Shown here: positions 1 to 8,282 of the stretch, piece after piece | Numbering within the stretch: position 1 is the first letter of the stretch | Layout: every line of letters starts with the position of its first letter | NCBI GenBank assembly: GCA_018985235.1 | Contig: JADGIG010000002.1 | Coordinates: forward strand, 16,034 to 80,033 | Length of the DNA stretch: 64,000 nucleotides | Source: Sanchytrium tribonematis | Lineage: Eukaryota > Sanchytriomycota > Sanchytriomycetes > Sanchytriales > Sanchytriaceae | Reading direction: 5' to 3' | Program-made: the position numbers and the translations under genes | The notes under the pieces: generated by a model | Seen by the model: the letters and a program-made list of their open reading frames with translations, nothing else | What the model was told of the DNA's origin: nothing | Databases searched by the model: none

Positions 1-2
1 CA

Positions 3-149
3 AATTATTCGTCAACACCTCTGCCTTTTACAGATCAATGCATGACTCTTCGGACAGTACCTACGGAGATCTTCATTCATTCAGATGATAAAATTGTACT
101 TTTAGAACCGTCACATCACATTGATTTAGACCTAGAAAGATGCAGATGA
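3..149 (+). CDS. 3' end of an unidentified gene (partial)
   Basis: An open frame runs from the window edge to a TGA at 147-149 and encodes 48 residues ending in DLDLERCR. It is the longest of the three forward frames at this edge; the other two stop at about 45 and 87. I recognise no motif. It is taken as the C-terminus of a gene whose body lies outside the window. The next gene on the other strand ends 32 bp further on, the tight spacing normal here. Low confidence, because a 48-codon open frame is not strong evidence. Confidence 0.3.
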   Translation, partial: NYSSTPLPFTDQCMTLRTVPTEIFIHSDDKIVLLEPSHHIDLDLERCR

Positions 150-181
150 TCAGTAATAAAATTTATTTTAAAATAACTCAT

Positions 182-385
182 TCACGATAGCCATTTAATA
201 TTGTCTTTTAAAATATGTCTGGCAGCACAATTTTTACAGTTGCAAATTATTAAGCCTTTTTCGAACGAGACCCTATTGACTACGTAGCTGCTTTTAGCTT
301 CGCATAAATTACATGTAAAAGAGAGTTTTAATTTTTGCGCATGCAGCTGTCCAATTTGGTAAAATTTGTAAAAAGTTCGAAACAT
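182..385 (-). CDS. ZIM17: Minimal DNL-type zinc finger protein, Zim17/Hep1/DNLZ family (mitochondrial Hsp70 escort)
   Basis: Encodes 67 residues. The core shows the DNL zinc-finger pattern: CNLC, then CKNC about 25 residues later, followed by ARH and DNIKW, equivalent to the family's DNL-G-W end. Zim17 proteins keep mitochondrial Hsp70 soluble and active in the matrix. The first ATG is at 385 and gives a short, basic, aromatic leader (MFRTFYKFYQ) that could be a targeting peptide. In-frame codons upstream to 403 lack an ATG. Family members are usually 150-200 residues with a longer leader and tail, so this is close to the bare zinc finger; an unseen upstream exon is possible. Identity rests on the two CxxC knuckles and the terminal motif. 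Confidence 0.72.
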   Translation of the reverse strand: MFRTFYKFYQIGQLHAQKLKLSFTCNLCEAKSSYVVNRVSFEKGLIICNCKNCAARHILKDNIKWLS

Positions 386-526
386 AGGGATGTCAATACT
401 CAATAGAAGTCGAAGAATGAGATTTCAGAATACGCATTCAATTTCTTATAAACATCATACCAAAGGGCGAATTTTTGTTCACTAAATTACAGCTAAATTA
501 ATATTGATGTGACAGCCACAAAATTA

Positions 527-2750
527 ATGTCGAGAAAATCACAAACGGACAGAGTCTACCCTGAAAGCTCAGCACGCGAACACTTAAGTCAAGATGGGCA
601 TTTGAAATGGGAAGGAAACCTCTATACTATACAAAATGGTAAATGGATTTCAAATTTGGTACAAGTATTTTCAAAAATAATGACTTTAAAGTCTATTCTG
701 GGTACTCGGCGAATAATTGTCAGTAATATTATAAAAATAACAAAAATTGTCAATGAATCTGAAGAAAGTCGCAAATACCAGTGCGAAATTAAACTGCTCG
801 ATGAGTGTGTTGTTTTTGCGAGCCCGAAAGAACATGTGATTCTTTATTTTATGAGAACGTTGACTAAATTGCTGATATCAGAACAGAGCAAAGAGAGCAT
901 AACTAAGAAATTGTTAGATTCTGAAAATGTTGCAATTTCAAAGTCGGTATCTATAGTTCCCGAAAAAATTCAAACTAATGTGATTAGAATAAAGCAGGAA
1001 TATTCATTTAAGGTTGGGAGTTTGGAGGATCTACGAAATGATGGAGATATTACGTATAGGACTTTAAAAAGTGGTCCTAGAAAAGCCCGCCAAAGAAATA
1101 ATACTAATAAGCCTTTAGAAACTGGAAAAGTAAGAAATATAATTGGCCAGTCGAACAAAAAGATCAGCGGCTCAGAAAAAAAATTACAGGAAATGATTGC
1201 GTTCAGAATGGTTAGTGGTAAACCCGAGGACGAGGAATTAGAAGATTATATAGAGCCTTCGACTTTGAAAGAAGAACTAGAATTTATAACAAATGTGGAT
1301 TGGGCATTTGTATGGTCTATTTTCAATATTAAACCTTTCTTTGTTCCCGTCACAAAGCGCAAAATATTTCTATATATACTCTATATACTGGTCGGTACGT
1401 TTTTATCGGGTTTTACAGTTTTACCTTCTGCGTATGACATACTTGCAAAATTTTGTTCTATCAATGCCGCTTTGCTTTTAGTTCAATTCTTAATGATTGA
1501 TCCAAGTGTAGTGCTTGCATGCGTGCTATTGTGTCGATATCCGCCTTTGCCTAAAAAGCAAAGAAGCAATAAAGAGAATCCTACCATAGGTCTTATTATA
1601 ACATGCCACAAGTCTGCCGATGCCATTACTGAAACGTTAAAAGCTGCACTTGTTCATCTTGAACCCCAAAATATTTTCATTGCTGACAATGGTAACCAGA
1701 AAGAGCCCATGGACAACACTAGAAGCATTATTAAAGGACTTGACCCGCGAATTAATTATAGATGGAATAACATTGGCAACAAAACTCTGGCACAATATCT
1801 GGCAGTGAGAGATATTGATCGGAATCGTAAAGATATTGAGCATATTTTGATTATTGATGACGACGTTACAATAAGTGCACATTTGAGATTTCCAGTTGAA
1901 AGAATAGAAGGGAACACGAAGGCTTTAGTTATCGGAATCAGGGGAGTTGACAACAAAGGTAAACAAAAGGTTTTGTGGACTAAGTGGCAAGATATGGAAT
2001 ACAAAGTCTCCGATTTTGTTAAGATATTTCAAGACCAGTATTGTTCCGTGATGTACCCTCATGGTGCGATTTCTTTATGGGACAAAAAGATTTTGCTTCA
2101 AATTTTAGTAGACCACGATGCCATTTTTTACGCTGATGATGTAAAAATGGGTATGTGGTTGACTCGTAGAGGGTATCGCTTAGGATATTATGCAGATGCG
2201 GTCGTCGATACAGAAACTCCAGAAACAATTCTTGGACCTTCACCTAATTATTATAATCAAAGAGTTCGTTCTTGGGATTTTGCAGAACATATGTAGTTTT
2301 AATTGATGTAGGCTAACCTGGAGATATATAAAATGCCTTTTACTAGGATATATTAGTGGTCAGCCTTTACAAACATTACTGCTTAAGTTCTTCCAACTAT
2401 ATTCTCTGTATACAAATCTAATCGATTGGGCAAAAATTCCAGGAATAATCTTTTATATGACACATCAGCCTGCCATTTTTGGTGTAACTTTTTCATCGAT
2501 GCTTTTTCTCAACACGTGCTCTATTCTCGCATGGAATTACATTTCCTGCAGAAATCGACCTGATATTAGAATTCAGCTCACTACTATTTTAACATTTCCG
2601 CTATATAAGCTTATTTCCTCAATAATTAGAATAATATCTGTCTTTCGGTGTGCATTAGTATATTGGCCTCGGTATTTTATTTTCATTTTAGATTCAAGTC
2701 GAAAGATTTTAGACCAAAACTACTCACTGAAGAAAGAATCACTGATATAG
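527..2750 (+). CDS. GT2-family membrane polysaccharide synthase with long N-terminal extension
   Basis: Two exons (527..2292, 2312..2750) joined over a 19-nt intron give 734 residues. Two hydrophobic segments lie at about 275-330. A family 2 glycosyltransferase core follows: nucleotide-sugar-binding start near 354 (ITCHKS), a DDD metal site near 443 (LIIDDDV), an acceptor-site ADD near 535 and QRVRSW near 580. This is the processive D-DxD-D-QxxRW signature of chitin, hyaluronan and cellulose synthase-like enzymes. Exon 2 supplies the C-terminal membrane segments. The product polymer cannot be read from sequence; fungal CPS1/GT2-type synthases are the closest class I recall. The first 230 residues are soluble; a W-x-G start and a CEI...FASP stretch faintly recall a PH fold. 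The first in-frame ATG is at 527. Confidence 0.82.
2293..2311 (+). other. 19-nt spliceosomal intron in the GT2 synthase gene
   Basis: GTAGTTTTAATTGATGTAG, phase 2 (AT|G). Splicing replaces an in-frame TAG with HMLTWRY and continues in frame into the C-terminal membrane region. The candidate branch A lies in TTGAT, six bases before the exon. Confidence 0.9.
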
Positions 2751-2779
2751 AATTGTGGATGGAGAAAAATTGATGAATT

Positions 2780-4501
2780 TCAAGCTTTTGAATTTGAAGA
2801 GTTCACTTTAAGGACATAAATTGGTGCGTTTGAACCAAGTAAGGTATCAATCCAAATTTTCTGATTAGTTTGCAAAACGTCATTTTCTCCCTTAACTTCG
2901 ATTAATTTGCAATCTGTGGCAGACCAAATTACAAGATCAGGACCCCCACTTAAGTTTCTTCGAAAGTTTTTTGACAATTGATTGCAAATGGATAAAATTG
3001 ATCGAGAACCCAATTTTTCGCAAATAAAGGAAAAGTTCTCGACTGACATTGTATAATTTATATCAGAAGGCAGGCGCACGCCAAATGGTTGCTCATTAAA
3101 CCTATTTCTATGATCCTGAATGTATCTTCTTAGTCTTATTACCCCCCAATCTTTAAAGTGAGACAATATATTTTCAACTTGTTTCTTTCGATTAACATAG
3201 AAAAAAATAGACAGCAAATCCATCGGATTTTCTTGGAAACCATGAATCACGGTATTTTTAAAGCTTGGGTCGTGTAAAACATCATACATGAAAAATTTAA
3301 AAATAGCTAAAAATAATCTGCTTTCGCAATGTATTCCAGAATAACCTTTCTTTCTATATTCTCGTAAGACAAATTGCTCCACCGGCAGTGCTTCCTCCAC
3401 ATTTGAGGAGTAATACAAAGGCCTGCTATTGTCGGGCTTGCGCAAAACATATGATTTCCAAAAGATATTTGGGGCTTCTTTGAAATGACAAGAAAGCAGG
3501 ATATGTTCACTTCTTCGGATATTGAGTTTCTTTTGAATTGAAAGACACTTTTTCTCTAGCGTGTATGTTTCAATAGGATGTATATAATTATCATTGATGC
3601 CAATTTTACAAATATTTAAAATTCGCTTGTTAACACTATTTTTAGAAAGTCCATTTCTTTTGTCTTCGTGATACTTTTCAAATGCAGCAATTGAGCCAAT
3701 GTACCACTTACCTCTAGATTCACAACGAAAGTGATATTGCGACAGTAGTAAATTGTATATTCCATAGAGACATTCATTATCGACATACGGCATACAGAGC
3801 TGCAATATCTTTACATAGACATCGCCTACAGTGTACCTGTTTAAATGTATACTAGAGTGGGGTTGGCATTCAAAAAGTCTGGATTCAATATGCTGTAGCA
3901 AATGATTCACAATTGGTAATTTTGATTCTCCGATGTCTTTAAACTTAGGATGCGTGGGATCTAATATTTTCATTATTGAATCCAGATCTAAAATACTCTG
4001 ACAATAAATTTTGTCGTCTATGCAGAAATCGCTAAAAAATTGAGGCAAAGTATTAAATCGAAAAATACTAGTTAGGTCCAACGGATTTCTAATACAATAT
4101 CTAGAAATCAATTTCATTTTGATTAATGATACATAATTTGTATCAAGTCTATAAAGGAATCCTTTGTATTTTTGAATTTTATCGATAGCGTCAGTTTTAA
4201 ACAAGTCTTGGCCTCCAATGCGACTTTGGCTTGGATTTAGAATGGTCTTTTTAATATCTTTTTTCAAACCCTTCTTGTTAAAAATGAGCAGAAAATCCTC
4301 TTTTGTTAAATAATTGAGAACTAAATCAAAATCAATGACTTGGACGAATATAGTATTTAGCGGGTGGCTCTTATAGCTCTCTTTAATAAAATGATAAGAA
4401 ACAGCGCTTAGAAAAAGCTTCTTGGCATCTTTCACTACATCATTGTATTGAAGCAGAAATTCGTATTTAGTATTCATATGCAAATCGATAAAGATCTCCA
4501 T
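2780..4501 (-). CDS. FAN1: FAN1-type structure-specific nuclease (VRR-NUC)
   Basis: Encodes 573 residues. FAN1 is a 5' flap endo/exonuclease acting in interstrand crosslink repair. The C-terminal VRR-NUC domain carries the PD-(D/E)xK site: D522 in GGPDLVIW, then E535 and K537 in LIEVKG, followed by Q...IWIDTL as in other FAN1 proteins. The preceding 500 residues are helical and fit the FAN1 SAP/TPR region in length, but no N-terminal RBZ ubiquitin-binding zinc finger is present, so the protein is shorter than animal FAN1 (about 1,000). The ATG at 4501 is divergent from the next gene's ATG with only 14 bp between. A TCTCCT element sits 9 nt upstream of this start. Confidence 0.9.
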   Translation of the reverse strand: MEIFIDLHMNTKYEFLLQYNDVVKDAKKLFLSAVSYHFIKESYKSHPLNTIFVQVIDFDLVLNYLTKEDFLLIFNKKGLKKDIKKTILNPSQSRIGGQDLFKTDAIDKIQKYKGFLYRLDTNYVSLIKMKLISRYCIRNPLDLTSIFRFNTLPQFFSDFCIDDKIYCQSILDLDSIMKILDPTHPKFKDIGESKLPIVNHLLQHIESRLFECQPHSSIHLNRYTVGDVYVKILQLCMPYVDNECLYGIYNLLLSQYHFRCESRGKWYIGSIAAFEKYHEDKRNGLSKNSVNKRILNICKIGINDNYIHPIETYTLEKKCLSIQKKLNIRRSEHILLSCHFKEAPNIFWKSYVLRKPDNSRPLYYSSNVEEALPVEQFVLREYRKKGYSGIHCESRLFLAIFKFFMYDVLHDPSFKNTVIHGFQENPMDLLSIFFYVNRKKQVENILSHFKDWGVIRLRRYIQDHRNRFNEQPFGVRLPSDINYTMSVENFSFICEKLGSRSILSICNQLSKNFRRNLSGGPDLVIWSATDCKLIEVKGENDVLQTNQKIWIDTLLGSNAPIYVLKVNSSNSKA

Positions 4502-4510
4502 TGTTTTACT

Positions 4511-4516
4511 AGGAGA
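4511..4516 (-). promoter_or_regulatory. TCTCCT start-proximal motif of FAN1
   Basis: Sense-strand TCTCCT ending 9 nt before the FAN1 ATG. On the other strand its last base is the A of the divergent gene's ATG (AGGAGATG). Confidence 0.45.
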
Positions 4517-5355
4517 TGCAATACGATGAAGATGACACTGTTAATCTTTTAAGACTTAAACACTTCAATCATATAAAAAGATTCAAAGTTGCTGAGCAGC
4601 CGCATTTTGAGGTGAAAACTCCGAACCAAAAGAATGATCTCAACCTGAAGACTTATCTTGGAAAGCCAAATGCATTTAAACTTAGCAAGTTTTTTTTTCG
4701 ACACACTTGCATACCTATTCTAAACAATGGGACAACATCTTTAGAATCCGTAGAAAAAGTTGAAAGTGGAAAACTAATTCTGAGTCAAGACGACGCAACT
4801 CGCGCATTACATGGTTTTGTCCCTTATTCAGAGGACATGCGGACCCGGTATTTATTATACCTAGAGAGTTGCATCAACAAAACTAAATATACAGATAGCA
4901 GGATTGAGGAATTTTTTAAAACAGCTATGTTTTATGGAAATCAACTTTCAGGATTCACAGTGGAGTCAAATACTGTGCCAGAATTGAAAACTGCTCCTTT
5001 GAACCTTAAAAAATCCAAATCTCAAAGATCCACATCAAAATTGAATTTTAATAGTCAATTTTGTTTTGCATTTAAAGTTCGTCGCAACATTGCAGAAGAA
5101 CTGATTCCAGTCGAGAAAGAAGTTTTGTCGTATGACACAATTAATTTTGATGTCATTAGGCCAAATCAAGACTTATTTGACCAACTTTTTAATAATTCGA
5201 ATGAAAAAGATATCATTCACGAAAGCGAACCAATATTGTTTTCTTTGAAACAGGCCAGTCGCCATATGGTCGAAACCAATACAAAAGAAATGAAAAACTC
5301 AACCAACTTTAAAAAAAGAAGAGTTTATAGAAATTCTAGCGATAAAATTTATTGA
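4516..5355 (+). CDS. GPATCH1/TOUGH-related protein lacking a visible G-patch
   Basis: Encodes 279 residues, mostly polar. The stretch ALHGFVPYSEDMRTRYLLYLE, followed by a helical segment ending EEFFKTAMFYGNQLSGF, resembles the conserved middle region of GPATCH1 (SNFKPF..DPEKQKRYDEFL, then EFARAALLYASS). GPATCH1 is a spliceosome-associated protein. No glycine-rich G-patch is seen, and the protein is about a third of the usual length, so only the central and C-terminal part would be kept. The ATG at 4516 lies inside the shared AGGAGATG element. Its 3' end overlaps the convergent AP-1 sigma gene by 7 bp. Assignment is tentative. Confidence 0.42.
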   Translation: MQYDEDDTVNLLRLKHFNHIKRFKVAEQPHFEVKTPNQKNDLNLKTYLGKPNAFKLSKFFFRHTCIPILNNGTTSLESVEKVESGKLILSQDDATRALHGFVPYSEDMRTRYLLYLESCINKTKYTDSRIEEFFKTAMFYGNQLSGFTVESNTVPELKTAPLNLKKSKSQRSTSKLNFNSQFCFAFKVRRNIAEELIPVEKEVLSYDTINFDVIRPNQDLFDQLFNNSNEKDIIHESEPILFSLKQASRHMVETNTKEMKNSTNFKKRRVYRNSSDKIY

Positions 5356-5795
5356 ACAGATTCCATTACTTGGTACTCTCTTTCCACTTGTTCCGATTTC
5401 ATTAAAGATTTTATGACTTTTTGTTTTGATGTCTCGTGGAGCATTCCTCCGATCATTAGTTCATCCAAACACTTGTATGCAGTGTGGAAATTGTATATCA
5501 AATCTAGTTCGCAAACATTTCCAAAATACATGTCGAGGCATTCCACATATCTGTGAACGCTTTCCATAGCCAACAATTCGTTGTCATTTTTCTCGATTGC
5601 TACACAAAAATATAAGGAAGCGTATCTTTTATAAATCAATTTGTGTTGCTGGTCTTCAATTATATTTCCATGCTGATGATTTAAGACTAATAAGGTTGCA
5701 TTTTTAGCCATTTTCTGATGGTTCTTAGTTGGCATGAACCATCTAGTCAATCTTAATTTTCCTTGTTTGTTAAAAACGATTAAAAACTGAATCAT
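5349..5795 (-). CDS. APS1: AP-1 clathrin adaptor sigma subunit
   Basis: Encodes 148 residues, full length for a sigma adaptin. It begins MIQFLIVFNKQGKLRLTRW, the invariant sigma start, and contains KRYASLYFCVAIEKNDNEL and the FGNVCELDLIYNFHTAY helix. Sigma subunits form part of the AP core that binds dileucine cargo signals; the sequence resembles AP-1 more than AP-2 or AP-3. The frame is open 15 codons further upstream, including an ATG at 5813, but family alignment puts the start at 5795. The stop sits in TTCAATAAA, so the likely polyadenylation signal overlaps the coding end. A beta adaptin gene lies at 36182. Confidence 0.93.
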   Translation of the reverse strand: MIQFLIVFNKQGKLRLTRWFMPTKNHQKMAKNATLLVLNHQHGNIIEDQQHKLIYKRYASLYFCVAIEKNDNELLAMESVHRYVECLDMYFGNVCELDLIYNFHTAYKCLDELMIGGMLHETSKQKVIKSLMKSEQVEREYQVMESVQ

Positions 5796-5912
5796 TGTTT
5801 TAGGCTGCCCCATAATTTTTGACGCTTGGTTTATACGCAACGTCTTGCGAAAAACTTTTAATCAATCCAATCAAGTGTCGCAAAGTTGAATGATTGGACT
5901 CAATTTGCCAGT

Positions 5913-6194
5913 ATGGCGCAATCGTATCGATTGTTTCGGTTTATAATTGCAACAACTCTCAATTTACTAATGAGTACGTTCAGGACAGCAATCACTTCAG
6001 AAGATCAAATACGACTAAGGGAAGTCATCACTTCACTGAAGCATGAATTAGACATGGAAGAACACCCAGCCGATTCTAATTCCGGCGACGTGATTACAAA
6101 AGCTATGCTGTTGACAGAGGAGCTGTATGATTTAAAAGAGGAACTGGGAATGAGAATTCATCATATTAAGAAATGCTTATCAACTTGTAAATGA
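5913..6194 (+). CDS. Small hypothetical helical protein
   Basis: Encodes 93 residues from the first in-frame ATG at 5913; a second at 5970 would give 74. After a short hydrophobic, basic N-terminus the protein is predominantly charged helix with the repeated look of a coiled coil (EDQIRLREVITSLKHELDME, then LLTEELYDLKEELGMRIHHI). I do not recognise the family; small kinetochore, Mediator or tethering subunits look like this but no signature decides. It fills the gap between AP-1 sigma and the phosphatase gene, and AATAAA occurs shortly after its stop. Confidence 0.5.
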   Translation: MAQSYRLFRFIIATTLNLLMSTFRTAITSEDQIRLREVITSLKHELDMEEHPADSNSGDVITKAMLLTEELYDLKEELGMRIHHIKKCLSTCK

Positions 6195-6310
6195 ATAATG
6201 CTGTGTATATAAAATAAATTGTTATAAAGCGATTACAGTCATTACGCTTCGATGCCGTTCGAAAATGTTCCTGAAATACGGTGGACTTTTGCCCTAGGGT
6301 AAAACGACAA

Positions 6311-6892
6311 ATGAAAAAGTCCTCAAATCAATTATTAGTCATTTTCGATTTGAATGGTACACTATTATATAGGGCTAGAGCAAAAAAAGATACTTGGTCC
6401 AAAGATATTCCAGATGATGCAGAGCCAGTTGGAACTATTAAAGGCCGAAAAGTTTATTTGAGGCCATATCTTAAGGAGTTATTGACGGAGAGCGAGTACG
6501 AATACGCATTTTGGACCTCGGCTAATGAAGATAATGCTATTTCGATGATAAATTACATTCCATACACAAAACCACTTTTTATTTGGGGTCGCTCGAAGTG
6601 CACGGCCAACCCAAATGGAGAGAAGCCATGGTCTGTTTATAAAGACCTCGATTTGATTGACAAAAATTTATATAGCAGATATATAATTGTAGACGACTCT
6701 GTGGATAAATTTTCTGCTGAACATCAAAAGTTGCACATTGCAATTCCAGAATACACTTGCCAATCCGCTGATTATGTTCTTTTGGCGCTCAGGAGTTATT
6801 TGGACGAGGTCCTTCGATCAAAAAATTATGTAGAATTCTTGGAAAAAAACAACTTTAGTGATTTTCTCAAAGACTTTCAGTTTATTGAATAA
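6311..6892 (+). CDS. NIF/FCP1-homology HAD-family phosphatase-like protein with DLNGT motif
   Basis: Encodes 193 residues. The HAD motif I region is FDLNGTLL (D13, N15), so the nucleophile Asp is present but the second Asp of the usual DxDGT is Asn. LRPYLKELL and YAFWTSANED give the motif II region (T/S of WTS), and YIIVDDSVDKF gives the acidic motif. Overall length and order match the FCP1-homology (NIF) domain of CTD-type phosphatases, without a BRCT domain. DLNGT is, to my recollection, shared by a subgroup of uncharacterised fungal NIF proteins. The start at 6311 is the first ATG. The stop is in GAATAAA and the 3' end overlaps convergent RPB4 by 11 bp. Confidence 0.78.
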   Translation: MKKSSNQLLVIFDLNGTLLYRARAKKDTWSKDIPDDAEPVGTIKGRKVYLRPYLKELLTESEYEYAFWTSANEDNAISMINYIPYTKPLFIWGRSKCTANPNGEKPWSVYKDLDLIDKNLYSRYIIVDDSVDKFSAEHQKLHIAIPEYTCQSADYVLLALRSYLDEVLRSKNYVEFLEKNNFSDFLKDFQFIE

Positions 6893-7388
6893 ATGCTTTC
6901 ATAGTTCGCAATTCTGATAACAAACGCCTTAAGTCACTATCGTCCAGTTTTATGCTAGGAATAAGAGATTTTGCTTCATCAGAATCTTCTACAACTAAGC
7001 TACCAAGCTGACAAGTTTCAAACCTATGAAGATTGTACATCTCACATTGATGTCTAATCTGGTCCAGATTGTCCAGATTGCTAATTTTGGCAAATTTAGA
7101 TACATGTTCGAAAGACGATAAAAATGATTTTGGCAAAGTTCGTGTCAAATCCTCATCAGACATATCGTTCAATTGCATATATGTAGATGCATTTGTAGGG
7201 CCAGTCAGATTAGAACCAGGTGTACTGTAACCGGGTGTCGATGCATTGCCAGATTGCAATTGTGAGATTCTCTCTATTTTTTGTGCAAAAAGCAAATTAT
7301 ACACTTCTCCAAGCATAAGGCAATATCCACCATTAAATTCACCGAATTCTAAATTAGTGGCATCGGCTTCTTCATGTTCTTGTTGCAT
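6882..7388 (-). CDS. RPB4: RNA polymerase II subunit RPB4
   Basis: Encodes 168 residues. The N-terminus EEADATNLEFGEF matches the RPB4 tip (EEDAxxLxFG), a low-complexity Ser/Thr/Gly linker follows at about 55-80 as in fungal RPB4, and the C-terminal HRDC-like region carries LHRFETCQLGSLVVEDSDEA and KSLIPSIKLDDSDLRRLL. RPB4 with RPB7 forms the stalk of Pol II. The ATG at 7388 matches the family start; the frame is open further upstream but into the MCU gene's 5' end. The divergent MCU ATG is 31 bp away. The terminal CAATAAA contains the stop. Confidence 0.95.
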   Translation of the reverse strand: MQQEHEEADATNLEFGEFNGGYCLMLGEVYNLLFAQKIERISQLQSGNASTPGYSTPGSNLTGPTNASTYMQLNDMSDEDLTRTLPKSFLSSFEHVSKFAKISNLDNLDQIRHQCEMYNLHRFETCQLGSLVVEDSDEAKSLIPSIKLDDSDLRRLLSELRTMKAFIQ

Positions 7389-7419
7389 GGCGTTTGAAGG
7401 GAGTTTGTGAAACAAAGAT

Positions 7420-8235
7420 ATGATTCGACTGGTTCCAAAAAGCTTAGATTTAAAGCATATAACCATCGAAATCCCTATACCCAAGCCATACAAATTTATT
7501 TTTAAAGCCACTGATAGTCCATTAGATCTAGTATCACAATTTCAGCTTCTCGGAAAAGTCCAAAATAATGTCGATACAACCGCAACAATGAGAATTTCTG
7601 ACTGGCTTCGCAAGGGTCACAATTTGGCACTAGACACCAATGGTAAAAAATTTCACTATATTTTAGATTGTTCTGAAATCGATAACAGCTTGAAACTTTT
7701 AAACTCTGAATTGTTCGAATTAAATAGGAAAATTGTTATAATAGAGAATTTTAACAGAATTATAAGCAGTGAGAGAATGAAGATGTTGACTAAGTGGAAA
7801 GCTGGTGGAATCGGATATCTTGCACTTCAAACGTCCACTTTACTATGGCTAACCTACGCTGAACAGGGGCTCTCGTGGGATGTCGTTGAACCTATTACAT
7901 GCTTGCTTGGTATCGCCACCAGTATAGTATCCATAGGTTTCTACAAATTATTTTTAAGTGACTTTACATATTTGGAATTATTTAATAAGATTGGATTAAG
8001 GGCAGAGAAGAAAATATTTAATTCCTGGCATATTCAAAGAGAGTTTCAAAAGCTTTCTGTCTTACTTGATCTACCACAAAATTTAGAATACAACGATTTT
8101 ATATCAAATTTTGATAAATTAAAACAAGAACGGAAAAATTTGGTTAGTATTTTAACACCATGGACCACTGCAAAAATGTTGAAACAGTGGAAGTCCATTC
8201 ATCCACAATGGATGCCTCGGATCAATATTGAGTAA
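7420..8235 (+). CDS. MCU: Mitochondrial calcium uniporter pore subunit, MCU family
   Basis: Encodes 271 residues. The diagnostic pore motif WDxxEP is at 153-158 (SWDVVEPIT), between two hydrophobic segments at about 130-146 and 159-180, preceded by a helical stretch and followed by a C-terminal coiled coil, the MCU layout. The E of this motif lines the Ca2+ selectivity filter in the inner mitochondrial membrane. The N-terminal domain is short and no long targeting leader is visible from the ATG at 7420. MCU is patchily retained in fungi; no MICU or EMRE gene is in this window. Convergence with a similarly spaced motif is the only alternative and is unlikely. Confidence 0.85.
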   Translation: MIRLVPKSLDLKHITIEIPIPKPYKFIFKATDSPLDLVSQFQLLGKVQNNVDTTATMRISDWLRKGHNLALDTNGKKFHYILDCSEIDNSLKLLNSELFELNRKIVIIENFNRIISSERMKMLTKWKAGGIGYLALQTSTLLWLTYAEQGLSWDVVEPITCLLGIATSIVSIGFYKLFLSDFTYLELFNKIGLRAEKKIFNSWHIQREFQKLSVLLDLPQNLEYNDFISNFDKLKQERKNLVSILTPWTTAKMLKQWKSIHPQWMPRINIE

Positions 8236-8265
8236 ATTGTTTAATTATAACTGTAAATCATTTAT

Positions 8266-8271
8266 TCTCCT
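8266..8271 (+). promoter_or_regulatory. TCTCCT start-proximal motif
   Basis: TCTCCT preceded by TATT, ending 11 nt before the ATG at 8283 of the inositol polyphosphate kinase gene. Confidence 0.45.
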
Positions 8272-8282
8272 TTGTAAAGTCA

